NCBI GenBank assembly: GCA_015501585.1
Contig: JADNRY010000234.1
Span: 1-64,000 of the forward strand
Reading direction: 5' to 3'
DNA length: 64,000 bases
Source of the DNA: Rhodocollybia butyracea
Lineage: Eukaryota; Basidiomycota; Agaricomycetes; Agaricales; Omphalotaceae
Every line of letters begins with the position of its first letter. The first letter of the stretch is position 1. This document shows, one piece after another, positions 20,935-32,710 of the stretch. A program made the translations under genes and the position numbers. The notes beneath the pieces were generated by a model, which was not told where the DNA came from, ran no database searches, and saw only the letters and a program-made list of their open reading frames with translations.

Positions 20935-21090
20935 AGCGAAGGCAGACCACAACATCCCTGGGACAGCCTAGGAACATCCCGAGACATTCCTGAGGCAGCC
21001 CAGGGCATCCCTAGGACAGCCTAGGACAGCCCAGGGCATCCCTGGGACAGCCTAAGAACATCCTGAGACATTCCTGGGACGTTCTAGACG
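20935..21090. repeat. Short tandem repeat, cagcctagg/acatcc type
   Basis: Units of roughly 15-30 bp built from gggacagcctagga, acatcccgagacattcc and cagcccagggcatcc alternate several times with variation. There are no unique spacers, so this is a degenerate minisatellite and not a CRISPR. Confidence 0.6.
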
Positions 21091-21360
21091 GTACTGTAGG
21101 AAAGTTCAAGTGCAGCCATAGCTATTTGAAGATATATCTGAGGGATTCACAGAGGCATTAGGGATGCTTCCTGGGCAGGACAGGAGGCAAGTCAGTTTCT
21201 TCTTCACAAACCTCAACTGCTCACAGAGTATGAAGAATTTTGCAAAGTCATTTTGAAAGCTCTACATGGAACCTTTGTAATAATCAAAGGATGTTTCTCT
21301 ATCATCCTTGGCAAAGGGGTGTTTTTCCGGATGATATACATGTGCATAATGTACCCTAGA

Positions 21361-21621
21361 AGATGGAGTCCGTATGGTAATTCTATAGGTATTGTTCATA
21401 GGTACTGCAAGGCAGTGTACAAGCTATGTATCATAAGACTAATAGCGAATGGCATAATTGACTACATCTATACAAACCTGCGTAGAGGCTGCGTCTAGTG
21501 TTTGAGGGTGAGTTTCAACATAGCATATATCGACAGTTCATCGATCATATAGCAAGTGCGTCTAGTCGACTCACATCACTGATTAGATACAACTCATAAG
21601 CAGTAATCTAGTTTCAACACT
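21361..21621 (+). repeat. Dispersed 261-bp repeat, uninterrupted copy
   Basis: This matches the reverse complement of 61364-61625 almost throughout, from agatggagtcc to gtttcaacact. It has no coding capacity. Homology stops sharply at the gtttcaacact end (gccaacc here, actcctt in the other copy). At the agatgg end the other copy is cut by a Copia LTR. Confidence 0.85.
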
Positions 21622-21630
21622 GCCAACCTG

Positions 21631-21712
21631 AGTTTGTGTTTATGTAAGTGGGTCTTTGTCACAATCCAGCAGCTTTGACCGTTACGCCAAAACGGCAGTA
21701 TAAACACAAACT
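21631..21712. repeat. 82-bp inverted-repeat element
   Basis: agtttgtgtttat (21631-21643) is the exact reverse complement of ataaacacaaact (21700-21712). The ends enclose about 56 bp of non-coding DNA. It could be a small MITE; no target duplication is clear. Confidence 0.5.
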
Positions 21713-21719
21713 ATGATTT

Positions 21720-23310
21720 CAGCCTCTGGATTATATATAAGCACATCTTGGCAGTTCAAGTGTGGTAAGCCACAGCAGGCTTACACTCTGTTGCTACTCT
21801 GTCTCAGAAATTCCTGCCCATAATATGATGCTCTTCACAAGCTGTATCCATCATTGAAAACAATCTTAATGACTGTTGGCGGTAACTGGTCTTTTTGTTG
21901 CGATGAGATGGAACGGGACATGGGACATGGCTGAGGCGTTGGGTAAAGTGGCCAGTGAATCCAGGAAGCTAATTTGTGAGCAAATATTCATGATCTGTCT
22001 TGGGAATCATCTTTCTGTATCCACCCTATCACTTCCTGCTCCAGAAAATTCATTGATAGGGGATTGATTTGCTGGTTTTTCTCTTGAGATTCTGTGTCGG
22101 TCTCTCCGCTATAGCCCCGCATCTCATACCACCTCCAGTACAGGTTGAACACCACATTTAGCTTGCATTTTCAGGTTTTGGCTTCTCAGCCTGATTCCTC
22201 TGCCCATCCCGATAACAACCCAACGGTGGAGGGGATCGTGGCGTTATGGGCCGGAGTTTGCCGTCAGTATATAGCCTTTCACGCATGTTCATAGCTACTC
22301 AGTTGTATTCATCTGTGTTCTCTGTGATTACCTCTCACTGAGGTTGGGATCTCCCACCTCAACGGTTGATATTGAGCAGTAGACCTAATTGCAGATATCT
22401 ATGATATCAATTCCATTCAGAACTTGGAAGTCCTGGAGCATTGTTTTCCACCTTCACATCGATATCCTCTGCTGGAGACTTTAGATCTTAGAATTTACGA
22501 TGGCGACAGACAATTTCACAGCCGACCTTGTCAAAGTGTAGTGGCATTGAAGGGCCCATGTGATGCCTGGATCAGTAATACAGTATGGAAATGTAGTCTG
22601 GATCATGGTAGAGGAGAGTTGGAAAGCTCAGTGTAAACTCGGCACACTTAGCAATGATATCCGTACTGTTGTATTGCTGGTACTTACCGGGGATCTAGAG
22701 AGATCTACAGCTGCAATTATTGAGCTAATTGCTCTGAATACCAAGGCATGCCATTGAGAACCGGCGTTAAGACTTTGGAACATGCTGGATAGCTTTCTGC
22801 TTGATTGACCTCTTGCTCATTATTAATGATGAGTGGCCTGCGGACGCTCAATAAAATAATTTTGAGAATGCCAATTCTTGATTCTTAGTTTTGAAGACAA
22901 TACATTGCATAAAGTGCAAGCTTTGTACTTGAGCGCTCCGAAATTTAGTGCCCTAAGGTTTGGAGCTGAGCCCATAACACTGCATTCTCGGAAAAAGGGG
23001 AAGATTTGGCAATTTCTCATGACCAACTGGAAATCTGTGTAATTTAGGTCACCGGGGGCCATACACTGCGGGAAGAAAAGACAAAAGACATGAAATGTAA
23101 CTGTACAATAGTACTGACTAGACATTAGATAGTACTGGGTAAGACAGTCAGGGTTACTGCCAAAGACAGTAAGGATTCCTGGTTGCATTCTCAATAACTG
23201 TCTTTTGACAGTAATCTTGCCTGTCCTAGACAGTAAGCTTGCTTGTCCCAGGACAGTCATATCATATGTACTGGGGCAGTAGATTTAATTACTTTTGGAC
23301 AGTTATTCTT
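21720..23310. other. No supported gene
   Basis: An open stretch at 22424-22636 (EVLEHCFPPSHRYPLLETLD) looks coding-like but is not recognised. A cluster of short gacagta/ctgtc motifs in both orientations lies at 23120-23260, just upstream of gene copy A. Confidence 0.3.
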
Positions 23311-23576
23311 ATGGTGAAACCATTTCTGCGCTTCCTGCTGATTTGCGATTGGACTTGTACCTTAGAACAGGTAGGGATCGGATGTGCAAGTACTGCAAAC
23401 ATTTGTCTCACCCTGGGGCCCTAGAGGTGGTTGGGCTGTTGTTGGCTTGTCTTCAGCATTGCTTCCTGGAGACTTATGGACATTGGTGATGGCTCATAGA
23501 ATGGAAAGGTCGTCAACACGATGTGGATACACAGTTCCTGGTGAATTCCTTGGTCATGGGTGCCTTCACTGATAAT

Positions 23577-23584
23577 GTCAACAT
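23577..23584. repeat. Left 8-bp target-site duplication of the hAT element
   Basis: GTCAACAT immediately precedes the left inverted repeat. The right partner at 31005-31012 is GTCGACAT, seven of eight identical. Eight-base duplications are characteristic of hAT transposases. Confidence 0.8.
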
Positions 23585-23821
23585 TAGTGGTGGCATGATT
23601 CAGAGCTCGAGCCAACTCGCAGCTCGCAATACAAGTACTTGCTACCTAAAAATAGCAGCTTGCACTCGAGCTTCAGCTCAATTCAATCCCTACAAAAGAG
23701 CACAAATCACAAGCCAAGCCAAATCAAAATGTGAATAATTGTGAAAATAGTAAGGTATAATAAAGAGTGTAAGCTGTATAAACATAAGCAAAGTAAAGTA
23801 TTAAAGTTGGTAATATTTATG

Positions 23822-26627
23822 ATTAGCTAGCATCGTGAATCTCACCACCATCATCATCAGAACTCCATTCAGACTTGTCACTACTACAATTTTGTCCATA
23901 TTTTGTATTCAGTTTGTGACAAAGTGCCTTTTCAGGTACAACACCAACATGAAGCCAGTTCCCAAGTACTGTACTTTGTTGGATGTTGTCAGCTGTAGGT
24001 TTATGACGCTGCTTTGAGACCACCAAACCAGCATGAGCACCCAGGAAGTCCAAAGCCATGTGTGACAAAGCCTGTATAGGTGTAAAACTATCACAGTCTG
24101 TACCAGCAAGTAAATAGCTCCAGTGATCAATGGCCTCTTCATCAGACACTGCACCATTGATGAAGTCTTCGAAAGGGTCACAATCCACTGAGGTAGCAGG
24201 TGCATCAAGTTCACCGAACTCATCTACAGAGTCTTCACCTGCAGAATGCATGCCTGAAGTTTGGTGCTTGATCAATGGCCTGTAATACTTGTGCCAGATC
24301 CTGCGAGCAGCGCTAACTGTGCTATCAATCCAATCATCTTCCCATTCTGCTCTCTGAAAGTAAGTTTTCCAGTATTTCAGGTGAAGAACTTCAACATACA
24401 TGAGCAAAAGAAAATATAAGGAAATAAAAAATCACTCATGCATTGCTGTCTTCCACATGATAGACTTATCCATGAGGGAGTAGTACTTGTCCAGCACCAT
24501 AACCACACATTGAACAATAAAGGTTTTTATACGGTGTTGTATAGTCAAAGGGAGTGTCTCATCATTGATCTTCTGTCCAAGTTTCCAGCTAAGGAGATCT
24601 ATAGTTGGGATGACTTGTGCAAGCATAGGGTATTTGGTAGAGCACATGCAGACGGTAGCACACTTGAGAAGCAGAGCAAGTAGAATAGTTGGACCATATA
24701 CTACAAACACCTGAGAAGTAATTTCTCCAAAATCTCCCACTGAAAAATTGACATAAATGTTTTGTGTGAATATGACCAGAATTCTGGTCAGGGGAAAGGC
24801 ACAGGGAGTTGAGTGCAAGCTTTAAGTCCAAAGCATGCTCCACAACATTATACATAGTATTCCATCGGGTAGGAACGCACTTGATCATCTTCCACTTCTT
24901 AATATTGCAAAACTTGCAGTGATGGTTCAGAGCCTTCTGGAGCGGACCCTTTCAATAGCAGCATTGGCCCAGCTTGATTATCTTCTGCATTGCTAAATGA
25001 GCAAGAGTGTCTTCCTCTGCACTAGGCTCTGGCAAGGGGTCCTGGGCATTCATCACACATAGAGCCTCAAGTTCCACCTGCTCCTTTGCGAGAATCTCCG
25101 CTGAAGCCTGTAAAGTGTTGAATTCATCTTCACCAAGACGGTTGTCTTCTTGGTTGGATACCCATTCATCAGGATTGCCGTCATCATCTCCAACGGTAGT
25201 GGCAAGTGGGACCCAGTCCTTTATCTTACAAGGCTCAAACTGATCACAAAGAGCCTACAAACCTAATTAGCACTGTTCGAAGAATGAACATGCAATACAT
25301 ACATGGTAGACAAGATTAAGGATATGTCCAAAGCAGTGCACCTGTGTATCATGACCAGCAATGCTCTTGGTCAGGAAGTTGGATTTGAACATTTCACCCA
25401 ATCGATCTAGCATAGCATCATTATTTGAGGCATTGTCCCCAGTCTGACCAAGAATACGCTCCTCGATCCCATATTCCACCAAAACATCATAAGCCTTCTT
25501 AGCAAGATACTCCCCAGTATGGGCAGTGTTCATCTCAACAAGATCAAGTGTAATAACAAATAGCTTGGCATCATGAACAAAGGATACCATCAGCCCCATG
25601 AATTCATGGCTGTTGCCAGCACTCCAGCAATCAAAGACTGCATTAAAGCTGCCACTATACTGTGTAAGCAGATTCTTCACCTCGCCTTTGGTCATTTTGA
25701 AGGTGGTACCAATGTCTCGGCATAGAGTGCAACGGGAGGGAGGGATAGCCTCAGGATTGAGATATGTGCAGACATCGAGAAGCTCATTGTCTTTGACAAT
25801 CTTGTCAGGACAATGGCGGCAAGTAACCCATGACAGCAGCTTGTAACAAAATTTGCCTTTGTGAAACTTGCGGCTAGGCTTCCCATTGATTTTGGTCTGC
25901 TGAGGTTTACCCCGTGCAGTGGCCTGAGCGGCCTCAGTGGTGAGGACATGTTGGTTGAGATTCGACATGACTGAGTTACCAACAGGTTGTATGTAGGCCT
26001 TATCCTCACTGGAAACACAGTTAAAGAGAGCACCAGTAGCAAAAACACCACACTCACTGCTTACACCAGAACTGGTGTTTAAATTTTTTGTCCTTCTGAT
26101 CAAACATAACCGTGACTTTGTGGTAGTGCTTGTAGAACGGAGCCTTCGAGTTGCTTTGTACTGATGCTATGGAAAAAAAATTCAGTATGGAGAAAGATAC
26201 TAATTGCAAACAACTGATGAAGGTTCCACTTGTGCCACTCCAAAGTACCTTTAGCAGGAGCATCTGAAGGTTCAGCCACATTTGGTAAAGGGTCCTGCTG
26301 CTCAACCCAGTTGATATCCTCACCTGCACTGTCAGCTTCATCTACTGCTTTTGCCTTCTTCTTCGCCTGCTTCTTAACCGGTTTCTTTGGACGAGGAGTG
26401 TCAGACTCTTCATCCGCATTGCCAGTGGCTTCATCAGAGCTAGCCTCTTCAGGTACTTTGTGTTTGGCTTTCTGTACCAGCACAACATCGGCTTCGGAAG
26501 GTGGAGCAGCATGATGGGACTTCTTTGGCCTGGAAGCTGGTGCACCGGAGTTGCATTTGGGTTGGTCAGAAGCTGGACATTTCTTTGTTTGAGCTGCAGG
26601 GGTTGACTTGGATGTAGATGTTGTCAA
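23822..26627 (-). pseudogene. hAT-family transposase with BED-type zinc finger
   Basis: Reading leftward from 26627: a basic, low-complexity N-terminus (KKPVKKQAKKKAKAV), a BED-like finger segment (FYKHYHKVTVMFDQKDKKFK, QFWC, then a 48-nt GTGAGT...CCAG intron), the catalytic region (FDCWSAGNSHEFMGLMVSFV, TGDNASNNDAMLDRLGEMF, VHCFGHILNLV), VPTRWNTMYNVVEHALDLKL, YYSLMDKSIMW, and a C-terminal dimerisation region (DHWSYLLA, LSHMALDFLGAHA, LGNW). This order is diagnostic of hAT transposases, which cut and paste DNA. No ATG precedes the first frame; TTG at 26627 is only the edge of the open frame, so the true start exon was not found. Some C-terminal hallmark residues (the usual ERAFS) are missing. 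I call it probably inactive, with moderate certainty. Confidence 0.75.
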
Positions 26628-26639
26628 TATATTTTTGGC

Positions 26640-27885
26640 ATGGTATCAAGTCTGCGGCACAGCAGAGCATGAATTCAATTTGATGCAGTAGTCTCAGAGA
26701 GCACAAATCTAGTTCACTGCTCTCGACGCACAGAACATGAATTCAATTTGATGCTTGAGTTTGTCTACTACCAAATCTAGTTTGAGTAGCAACAACAACC
26801 AGAGATGAGATTGAATCTGGAAAGCCATTAGTAAGTCAATAATGGGTAATAGAGACACTTACAGAATGCAAAGAATGGCCGCAAAATCTACTAGAGAATG
26901 TAAGACATGATATAAAAAATATAAGAAAGTCTTACTGTTCAGAACACAAAGAATGGCTGCAAAATCTATGAGAGAACGTTAGGCATGATATCAAAAACAT
27001 AAGCAAGTCTTACCATTGAGTGACTGTAATGTAGTAAAACAATCTTCAAAACAATGTCAGATCCAATATGAAAGTATGAAAGATGAAAAAAAAAACTTAC
27101 CAGTGGGCAAGTATAACAGGATGCAGATGCTGTGTCTCTAGGATACAGCGAGAACAAGTACCAAATATAATTCAAGTATGAGTAAAACATACAAGAATCA
27201 CCTCAATGTGTGCAGCTACCACACTAGTTTGAGTAGCAAAGGTGGAAGGATACCCAAAAAACGAGCGGTGGTGGAAGCGACAAAAAAAAACCGCTGTGTT
27301 TGTGTCAGTTTGGCTGGGCCTAGTTTGCACAAGTTTGGCTAGAAGCTAATTGGACTTAAGTGATTGGTGGATAAGGTGTGACTTTAAGTTTCCTTCTCTC
27401 TTCAGTCCCACCACACTCCCTCTTATGCTCCTTTTGGTATTACTCTAAGTCTCTTTTGGCCAACCCAAGCAGTCGTCTAATCTTACAGATTGACGCTGCC
27501 AAAATACAGATACTCAGCCTCAGTTGTTGGTGTCTTTATCCCTTGCCACTCGACTTAACATTGGTGTGCTACAGATTTTCTGCTGCTTGATTAAACATCG
27601 ACAATTGGTGCTCTGGGGCCTCCCAACTCTAGGTACATTGCCCAATCTCAAAGTATGCATGCTCACCAATTTGTTAGACAAGTTTTTAGTTTTTGTAGTC
27701 TGAGTCAGTATCACTGTTTGTGTCGGTTCCATCGCAGTAAGACCTTCTTTCTCTTTCTGTGGCCGAGGCTGACAATGCTCACGTCAATTATAGCTGCAGT
27801 TCTCCGTTTGCACACAATTGTTATCGAGATAGTTAGTCAAAGCTGTTCATTGTACATATGGTAGGTACTAACAATCAGGAAGGCT
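26640..27885. repeat. Non-coding interior of hAT element with direct repeats
   Basis: A roughly 78-bp unit (aaagaatggc...gcaaaatcta...agtcttac) occurs twice at about 26865-27015, and gaattcaatttgatgc occurs twice near 26670 and 26740. The rest is AT-rich with no supported gene. Confidence 0.6.
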
Positions 27886-30277
27886 TTGAAGGCCTATGAA
27901 GGCTATGTCAGGTGTATCTACAACGATGAAAAGGTCTTTGTCACTTCACCGAATATGAAATCACTTCCCAACCTCCTGATTGGTACACAACAAGTCCGAC
28001 TCCGCCGAGATCTTCATTTTGGTGAGCATGATCCTTGTCTCTCACCCCAACCTTTCCATGAGGAGACCCTGCATCTACCGCTTATTCCATTTCCTGGCCT
28101 ATCTGAGGGGGGCACCAAAGTCTTATGGGTGCTACCATCTGAGGATGACTTTGAGCCTATGGCTGGTCAAGTTCTTTCACCAAGTCCGGTTGGTGTCATC
28201 TCAAAAAAATTTTGCTGACAACTTAGATGTTGAGATTACTCGCATCTTGTCTCGCACATTGATACCACCTCATCCTTCTTCATTGTCAACCACAGATGAT
28301 GTAGCACCTTGTCAACCCAGCTCAGATCCCAAAGTGCGAGCTTACCGTGCGCGTTTGCACTACTTACTTCAACATCTATGGGCACCTGCAGTTTATGGTG
28401 AAGCGGCAATGATGTGGCGCATTGCTCAATGTGTTGGTCTTGAGCTTGATGCTTGAATTACATGGGTGCTTCACATGGAACCAACATTCACCAAAGTGAT
28501 GGCTTGGAAGGTGCCTGCAATGTGTTCTGTTGTTGGGACTCTCACAGATTGGCTCGATGTTGCAGAAAATTGCTACCATGTAAGTTTACTTATTTACTTA
28601 TTTTATTTTGTGGTATTGAAGTCATTACTGAAATTGTAGGCTGGAATCCCGGTATGGCTCTTGCGCAAGCTGAATGGCGACACAGAGACCGTTGTCCATG
28701 TTGTCCAATGGCATCACCAGAACCCTGTTCCCATGTGTACATATCCGGAAGGCCTTGTTTCATTGGACAATAGTGTACCGCAGAACAAGATAATATACTC
28801 TGGAACTTTAGAGTCTCTCAAACACTATTGCTTTATGGGTGAGTACAACTGGAAGAGAGCTTTCCCACCTTCAATTTGGGCTTCCCAGAACCACAAAACA
28901 GTGACATCATCAGGAAAAGCCGTTTTTGCCTAGGTGACCCCAGAGTGGCCTAAAGCAAACTAGGTGACCTATGAATCCTATGGCATCCTAGGAATTTGGG
29001 CTTGTCCCTTGCCAGTCAAGGCTCTTGAGGATTCCCTAGGGTATCCTAGGCAAACCCAGGGCAAGCCTAGGTCTGCCCAGGTTTGCCCAGGTGTTCCCCA
29101 GGTGTTCCCCAGGAGCACCTGGGCAAACCTGGGCAGACCTAGGCTTGCCTAGAGAATCCTCAAGAGCCTTGACTGGCAAGGGACGAGCCCAAAATCCTAG
29201 GATGCCATAGGATTCATAGGTCACCTAGTTTGCTTTAGGCCACTCTGGGGTCACCTAGGCAAAAAACGGCTTTTCCTGATGATTTAACATGGTCAGTTGG
29301 TCCTCACAGGCAGCACCGCCAAAGTCTGCAGTCAGCAAATCAGCGGCTGGAGCCTCAGGGTCTTTGTCTATGTCTCCTCATTCATCCAATGCTCATACAT
29401 CTAGTAGCCGCCCTTCTGCTCGTTCTTCCACTCGCTTATCTTTGTGTTCATCTCCATGTAAGCTAATTTTTCTTAGATGGTTACATAGCTAACATATGAA
29501 TAGATCCACAACAAAGGCAGAAGGAACCTCCCAAAGAACACCGAAGTAAGTTCTATGAGGTTACTTCTCCAATAATGCCACCTGCCATTTCATATTGGAT
29601 GAATGCTAGCATAGAAGTCAGTGAGGGCTTCGATCAAAATCAACTGTCTTGCAATGGTGTTCCCTGTGGGTATGTCCTTCCCAAGCTGGCTCTCTTTGCT
29701 GGTAACAAAAATATCACATTGCAAAACACATACCTGCTCACATACCTGAAACTCCAAGATCTTCTTCTACACCATATGCGCAGTCTAAGTATGGGGTGTG
29801 CACTGAAGGACCAGAAGGAGTGGCGAAAGGTCATTGGCCTTGAATTGCATGGGTCAGAGGCATCGTGTCTGAAGGTCTTGGATGAAATGAAGGAGAGCAT
29901 CAATTATACTTCTCTGGTGAGTATCCAATATTCTCTGATGAGATTATTTGCAAGTTCAGTTCTTTTTAACAAGATTATCTAGACAATTGATCTCTCTAAC
30001 TTGGCTAGTGTGGTACCATGCTGGAAGGATGGTGTCTTGACGGGAACCTGATATCTTCACATTGTCCTTCCAGTATGAATTCCTTCTTGCAGACCACTAC
30101 CTTTATGTCCTTGAACCCGCAGGATTTGATGAGGGGGAACCGGAACCTGGATCTGTTGTCGGTAACCTAGCTGCTTCAACTCAAGAGGCCCGGATGCTTA
30201 AGGTGTGCGACACTATACCGGGCTTTCTTGAAGAAGGACTTCTGTTTGCTTCTGAAAATCTTGTGGACTGTCAGTGA
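27886..30277 (+). pseudogene. Uncharacterised Agaricomycete gene family, copy B, passenger of the hAT element
   Basis: The order of motifs parallels copy A: ARLHYLLQHLWAPAVYGEAA, VGTLTDWLDVAENC, AGIPVWLLRKL after a GTAAGT intron, a Ser-rich linker (29330-29470), PPAISYWMNASIEV, GYVLPKLALFAGN, and a C-terminal block YEFLLADHYLYVLEP...GFLEEG. This last block aligns with ELITFNHYLVLEP...WPG in copy A. An in-frame TGA follows GLELDA at 28456, and a 378-bp foldback interrupts the middle. The function is unknown. Its place between the hAT transposase and the right terminal repeat makes it a passenger. Confidence 0.65.
28906..29283. mobile_element. 378-bp foldback element (MITE)
   Basis: The left arm starts ATCATCAGGAAAAGCCG and the right arm ends with its exact complement. 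Arms of about 170 bp pair almost completely around a central cccaggtgttcccc repeat. Because of this, both strands translate into nearly the same peptide (MTYESYGILG...), which is an artefact of the palindrome and not a gene. It interrupts copy B. No clear target duplication was seen. Confidence 0.85.
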
Positions 30278-31004
30278 AGTATCTATGCAATGTATCACGT
30301 GATGTTGGGCTGGAAACAAGCCATGGGGATAGCTTCCGAAAGCGAAAAAGCTTCTACAAAAATTGGAGGGACCAGAGGTGTGGTCAGTGGGTACCATGAT
30401 GCCATGCTGCTTTTATTACATCGTGACATTTGCTAGCTTTTTCAAGCGGGCTCCCATCCTTCTGCATGCATGATTGTTGAACAAAGTGATCCTGCCATGT
30501 TTTCCATACTATGTTGCTTTCCTGTTGCCATTTTGCACTCCGTTTTAAATTTTGTGTTTCCATTATTACTTTATGTATATTCAGATACTGAAATTAATAC
30601 CTCGAACTTTTTACTTGTTGTTCGCACCATTTTGCAAGATTCGTTGTCTTGTTGTCAGTAAGTGTTTATTAACAACAACAGTACTATATATAATGTACAA
30701 TACATCAGTTCCAATGTCTATTTAGTGTAGTGGTTAATGGTGCACTCGGAAGGTTCAAGTAGCTTGAGGTAGCTTGAGGTACCATGATCAAACCACGCTG
30801 GGGTCACATATATATTACACAATTAATCATGATAAATTGTGATTAATTGTCCTCAAGTACTCGCTCCAGAAGTTGCAGAGCTTGCACTCAAGCCATGACT
30901 CGTAGCATGATTTGGCTCATTACGCTGCAGCTTGGCTTGCGAGCCTTTTTGGCGAGCCGAAGACTTGCTGAATCACCAAAGCTCATGAATCATGCCCACC
31001 ACTA

Positions 31005-31012
31005 GTCGACAT
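31005..31012. repeat. Right 8-bp target-site duplication of the hAT element
   Basis: GTCGACAT follows the right terminal repeat and pairs with GTCAACAT at 23577-23584. One difference suggests that the insertion is not brand new. Confidence 0.8.
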
Positions 31013-31883
31013 TGCCACTGACCTGTTCCGCATGGGCATCCCGCTCTGGTATATCTGCAGATACACCAAGGGGTTAGATACCATGATTGAGAATCCTGTA
31101 GCTCCGCTCGAATTCACTTCTAATGGAACTCTTCCCATACATGGTACAAATTCCTTCCTCAATGTATCCGACTCGGAGACCCCTCATCCTGTGATTTACA
31201 ATGGCCTCCCAGCAAGCTTCATGTGCTATGTTCAGATCGGTCGGTATATCCAGCAGCAACTTTCCACCTCGCTTGTTGGAAGTTTTGAAACTTCATTGGT
31301 TCCCCTTTTGTCCTCCCTTTTGGTTACTCTGTCTTCATCTCCCAAGCACAGGTCACACTCTCACAACCCGGGATTCCAAACTAACCCGCCACCAAACCCA
31401 TTGGATGTGTTAGATGTCAAGGGGAATGAATGGGTTTCCGTACCTCCGCCCCAACAGAAACTGAGGACTACAGGGCCTAACGGTGTGCTTGTTTTCTATA
31501 TATCTTTGTATTTCTCTTATTTGCTTTTAGATGCTCCTGAGGAGAGCAATTGATTCAAAGTGATTACCCTCTCCAATTTTCCGCAACCATTAGACTGGTG
31601 GGGTCAAGCCCTTGATTGCTTGAGTGAGTTTTATAGGCAAACTGGCCAATCCCATCTCAACCATCCTGTTCCGCATCCAGTGGTTCTCCTCACTCCTCAT
31701 GATCAAGTGAAATTCCTGATGGTGTTGATGTGGCTTTGCATTTGGCCTATATTCCTCTGGCAGCTTAGCTTACCCCAGGCTCCTGTGTTTAAGAACAAGG
31801 ATTGGCGGGCTTTGCTTGAGGCGGCTCACAGAACCACCAGTCCTAGCCCTCATTGAACCAGGATGCTTGCCAAGTTGAAGGAG

Positions 31884-32710
31884 TGTAAGGATCTAGGCAG
31901 AATCCTTCGAACGCGGGTTAGAAACCTGGAAACCAAAGTGCGGATACACTCCGTACTATGTCGTTCAGCCGAACTGTGAAAGGATGTGAGTGTAGAACGG
32001 TTCCGAAGTGCCTATGGGATGTAAGACTCGTGTCGGGATCGTCCAAGGGACTAATGTAAGGACGGCAGGTCCGTACAGGCGATAGAATGAACTCGGCGAG
32101 TAAGCCTAAGAGTAGATGAGTTTCCGACTTGAAGGGTAGGACCCACTAAGTGCAAGCGGCTTTGATAGCAATATGAGCGGAAGCGGAAGGCCAAGCGGTA
32201 GCTGACCTGATGCAGCGCAAACAGAGCGGAACCAAATAGATGATAGTAGATTGCAGAGGTTGTGAAAACGATGGAGTGAAGAAACAGAGTTAAAGAAACA
32301 GATAAAGCGAGAAACCGGAACACACAAGAGCACATGAGTCAAGGGTTAAGCAATATTTCCTTGAATCTACTGTACTTGACATGGTACGGAACTATATAAA
32401 GGGTACTCAAGGACCGGAGTAGCAATAAGTAATAATCCGAGAGTAGAAAAGACAAGAACAGCCAAAAGAAGTACAAGGGATGAAAAGACAATGATGGATA
32501 TAAACGGAAGCGGCGGGATGGGCATAAAGCATATGTATGATTATAAGAATGATTGGGAATGGATCGGCAGGTTCATAGAAAGTGTCCAGTGAAGGGAAAA
32601 GTAAGACAGAAGCAAAGCGGAAATGTATCGGAACCGGAAATGCGGCGGGAGCGGGTTATGTAACTGTAAGCGGGAAGCATCGGCAGTCCGTATATGCCTA
32701 GGGCATGACA
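31884..32710 (-). mobile_element. Solo LTR, Gypsy-like, with AGGAG duplication
   Basis: On the minus strand it begins TGTCATGCCCTAGGCATATA and ends CCTTACA (TG...CA). AGGAG is duplicated exactly at 31879-31883 and 32711-32715. There is no internal coding region, so it arose by recombination between the two LTRs of a full element. A related 178-bp terminal fragment lies at 59046-59223. The TGTCATGCCC start is common in mushroom Gypsy elements. It interrupts the third coding block of gene copy A. Confidence 0.88.

Larger units (their letters stand above)
23585..31004. mobile_element. 7.4-kb hAT superfamily element with passenger gene
   Basis: The left end reads TAGTGGTGGCATGATTCA and the right end, on the reverse strand, TAGTGGTGGGCATGATTCAT, so the terminal inverted repeats match apart from single-base gaps. 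An 8-bp target duplication flanks both ends. Inside are a minus-strand hAT transposase (23822-26627), a non-coding interval with direct repeats, and a plus-strand gene copy (27886-30277) with a 378-bp foldback. Both subterminal regions are rich in agctc/gctcg motifs. The element sits inside copy A of the same gene family that it carries. Confidence 0.82.

Noticed and set aside
20935..21090. CRISPR-like array
   Set aside because: Units are variable and contiguous without unique spacers, and the genome is eukaryotic; it is a degenerate minisatellite.
22823..23260. Minus-strand 145-aa open frame
   Set aside because: No motif, no splice context, and it overlaps a cluster of short gacagt repeats.
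28964..29224. Two opposite-strand peptides starting MTYESYGILG
   Set aside because: Both are read from the arms of one palindrome; the similarity comes from the inverted repeat and not from coding.
30718..30800. Possible tRNA or SINE head (tagtgtagtggttaatgg) near the right end of the hAT element
   Set aside because: An A-box-like motif is present, but no acceptor pairing or T arm could be formed.
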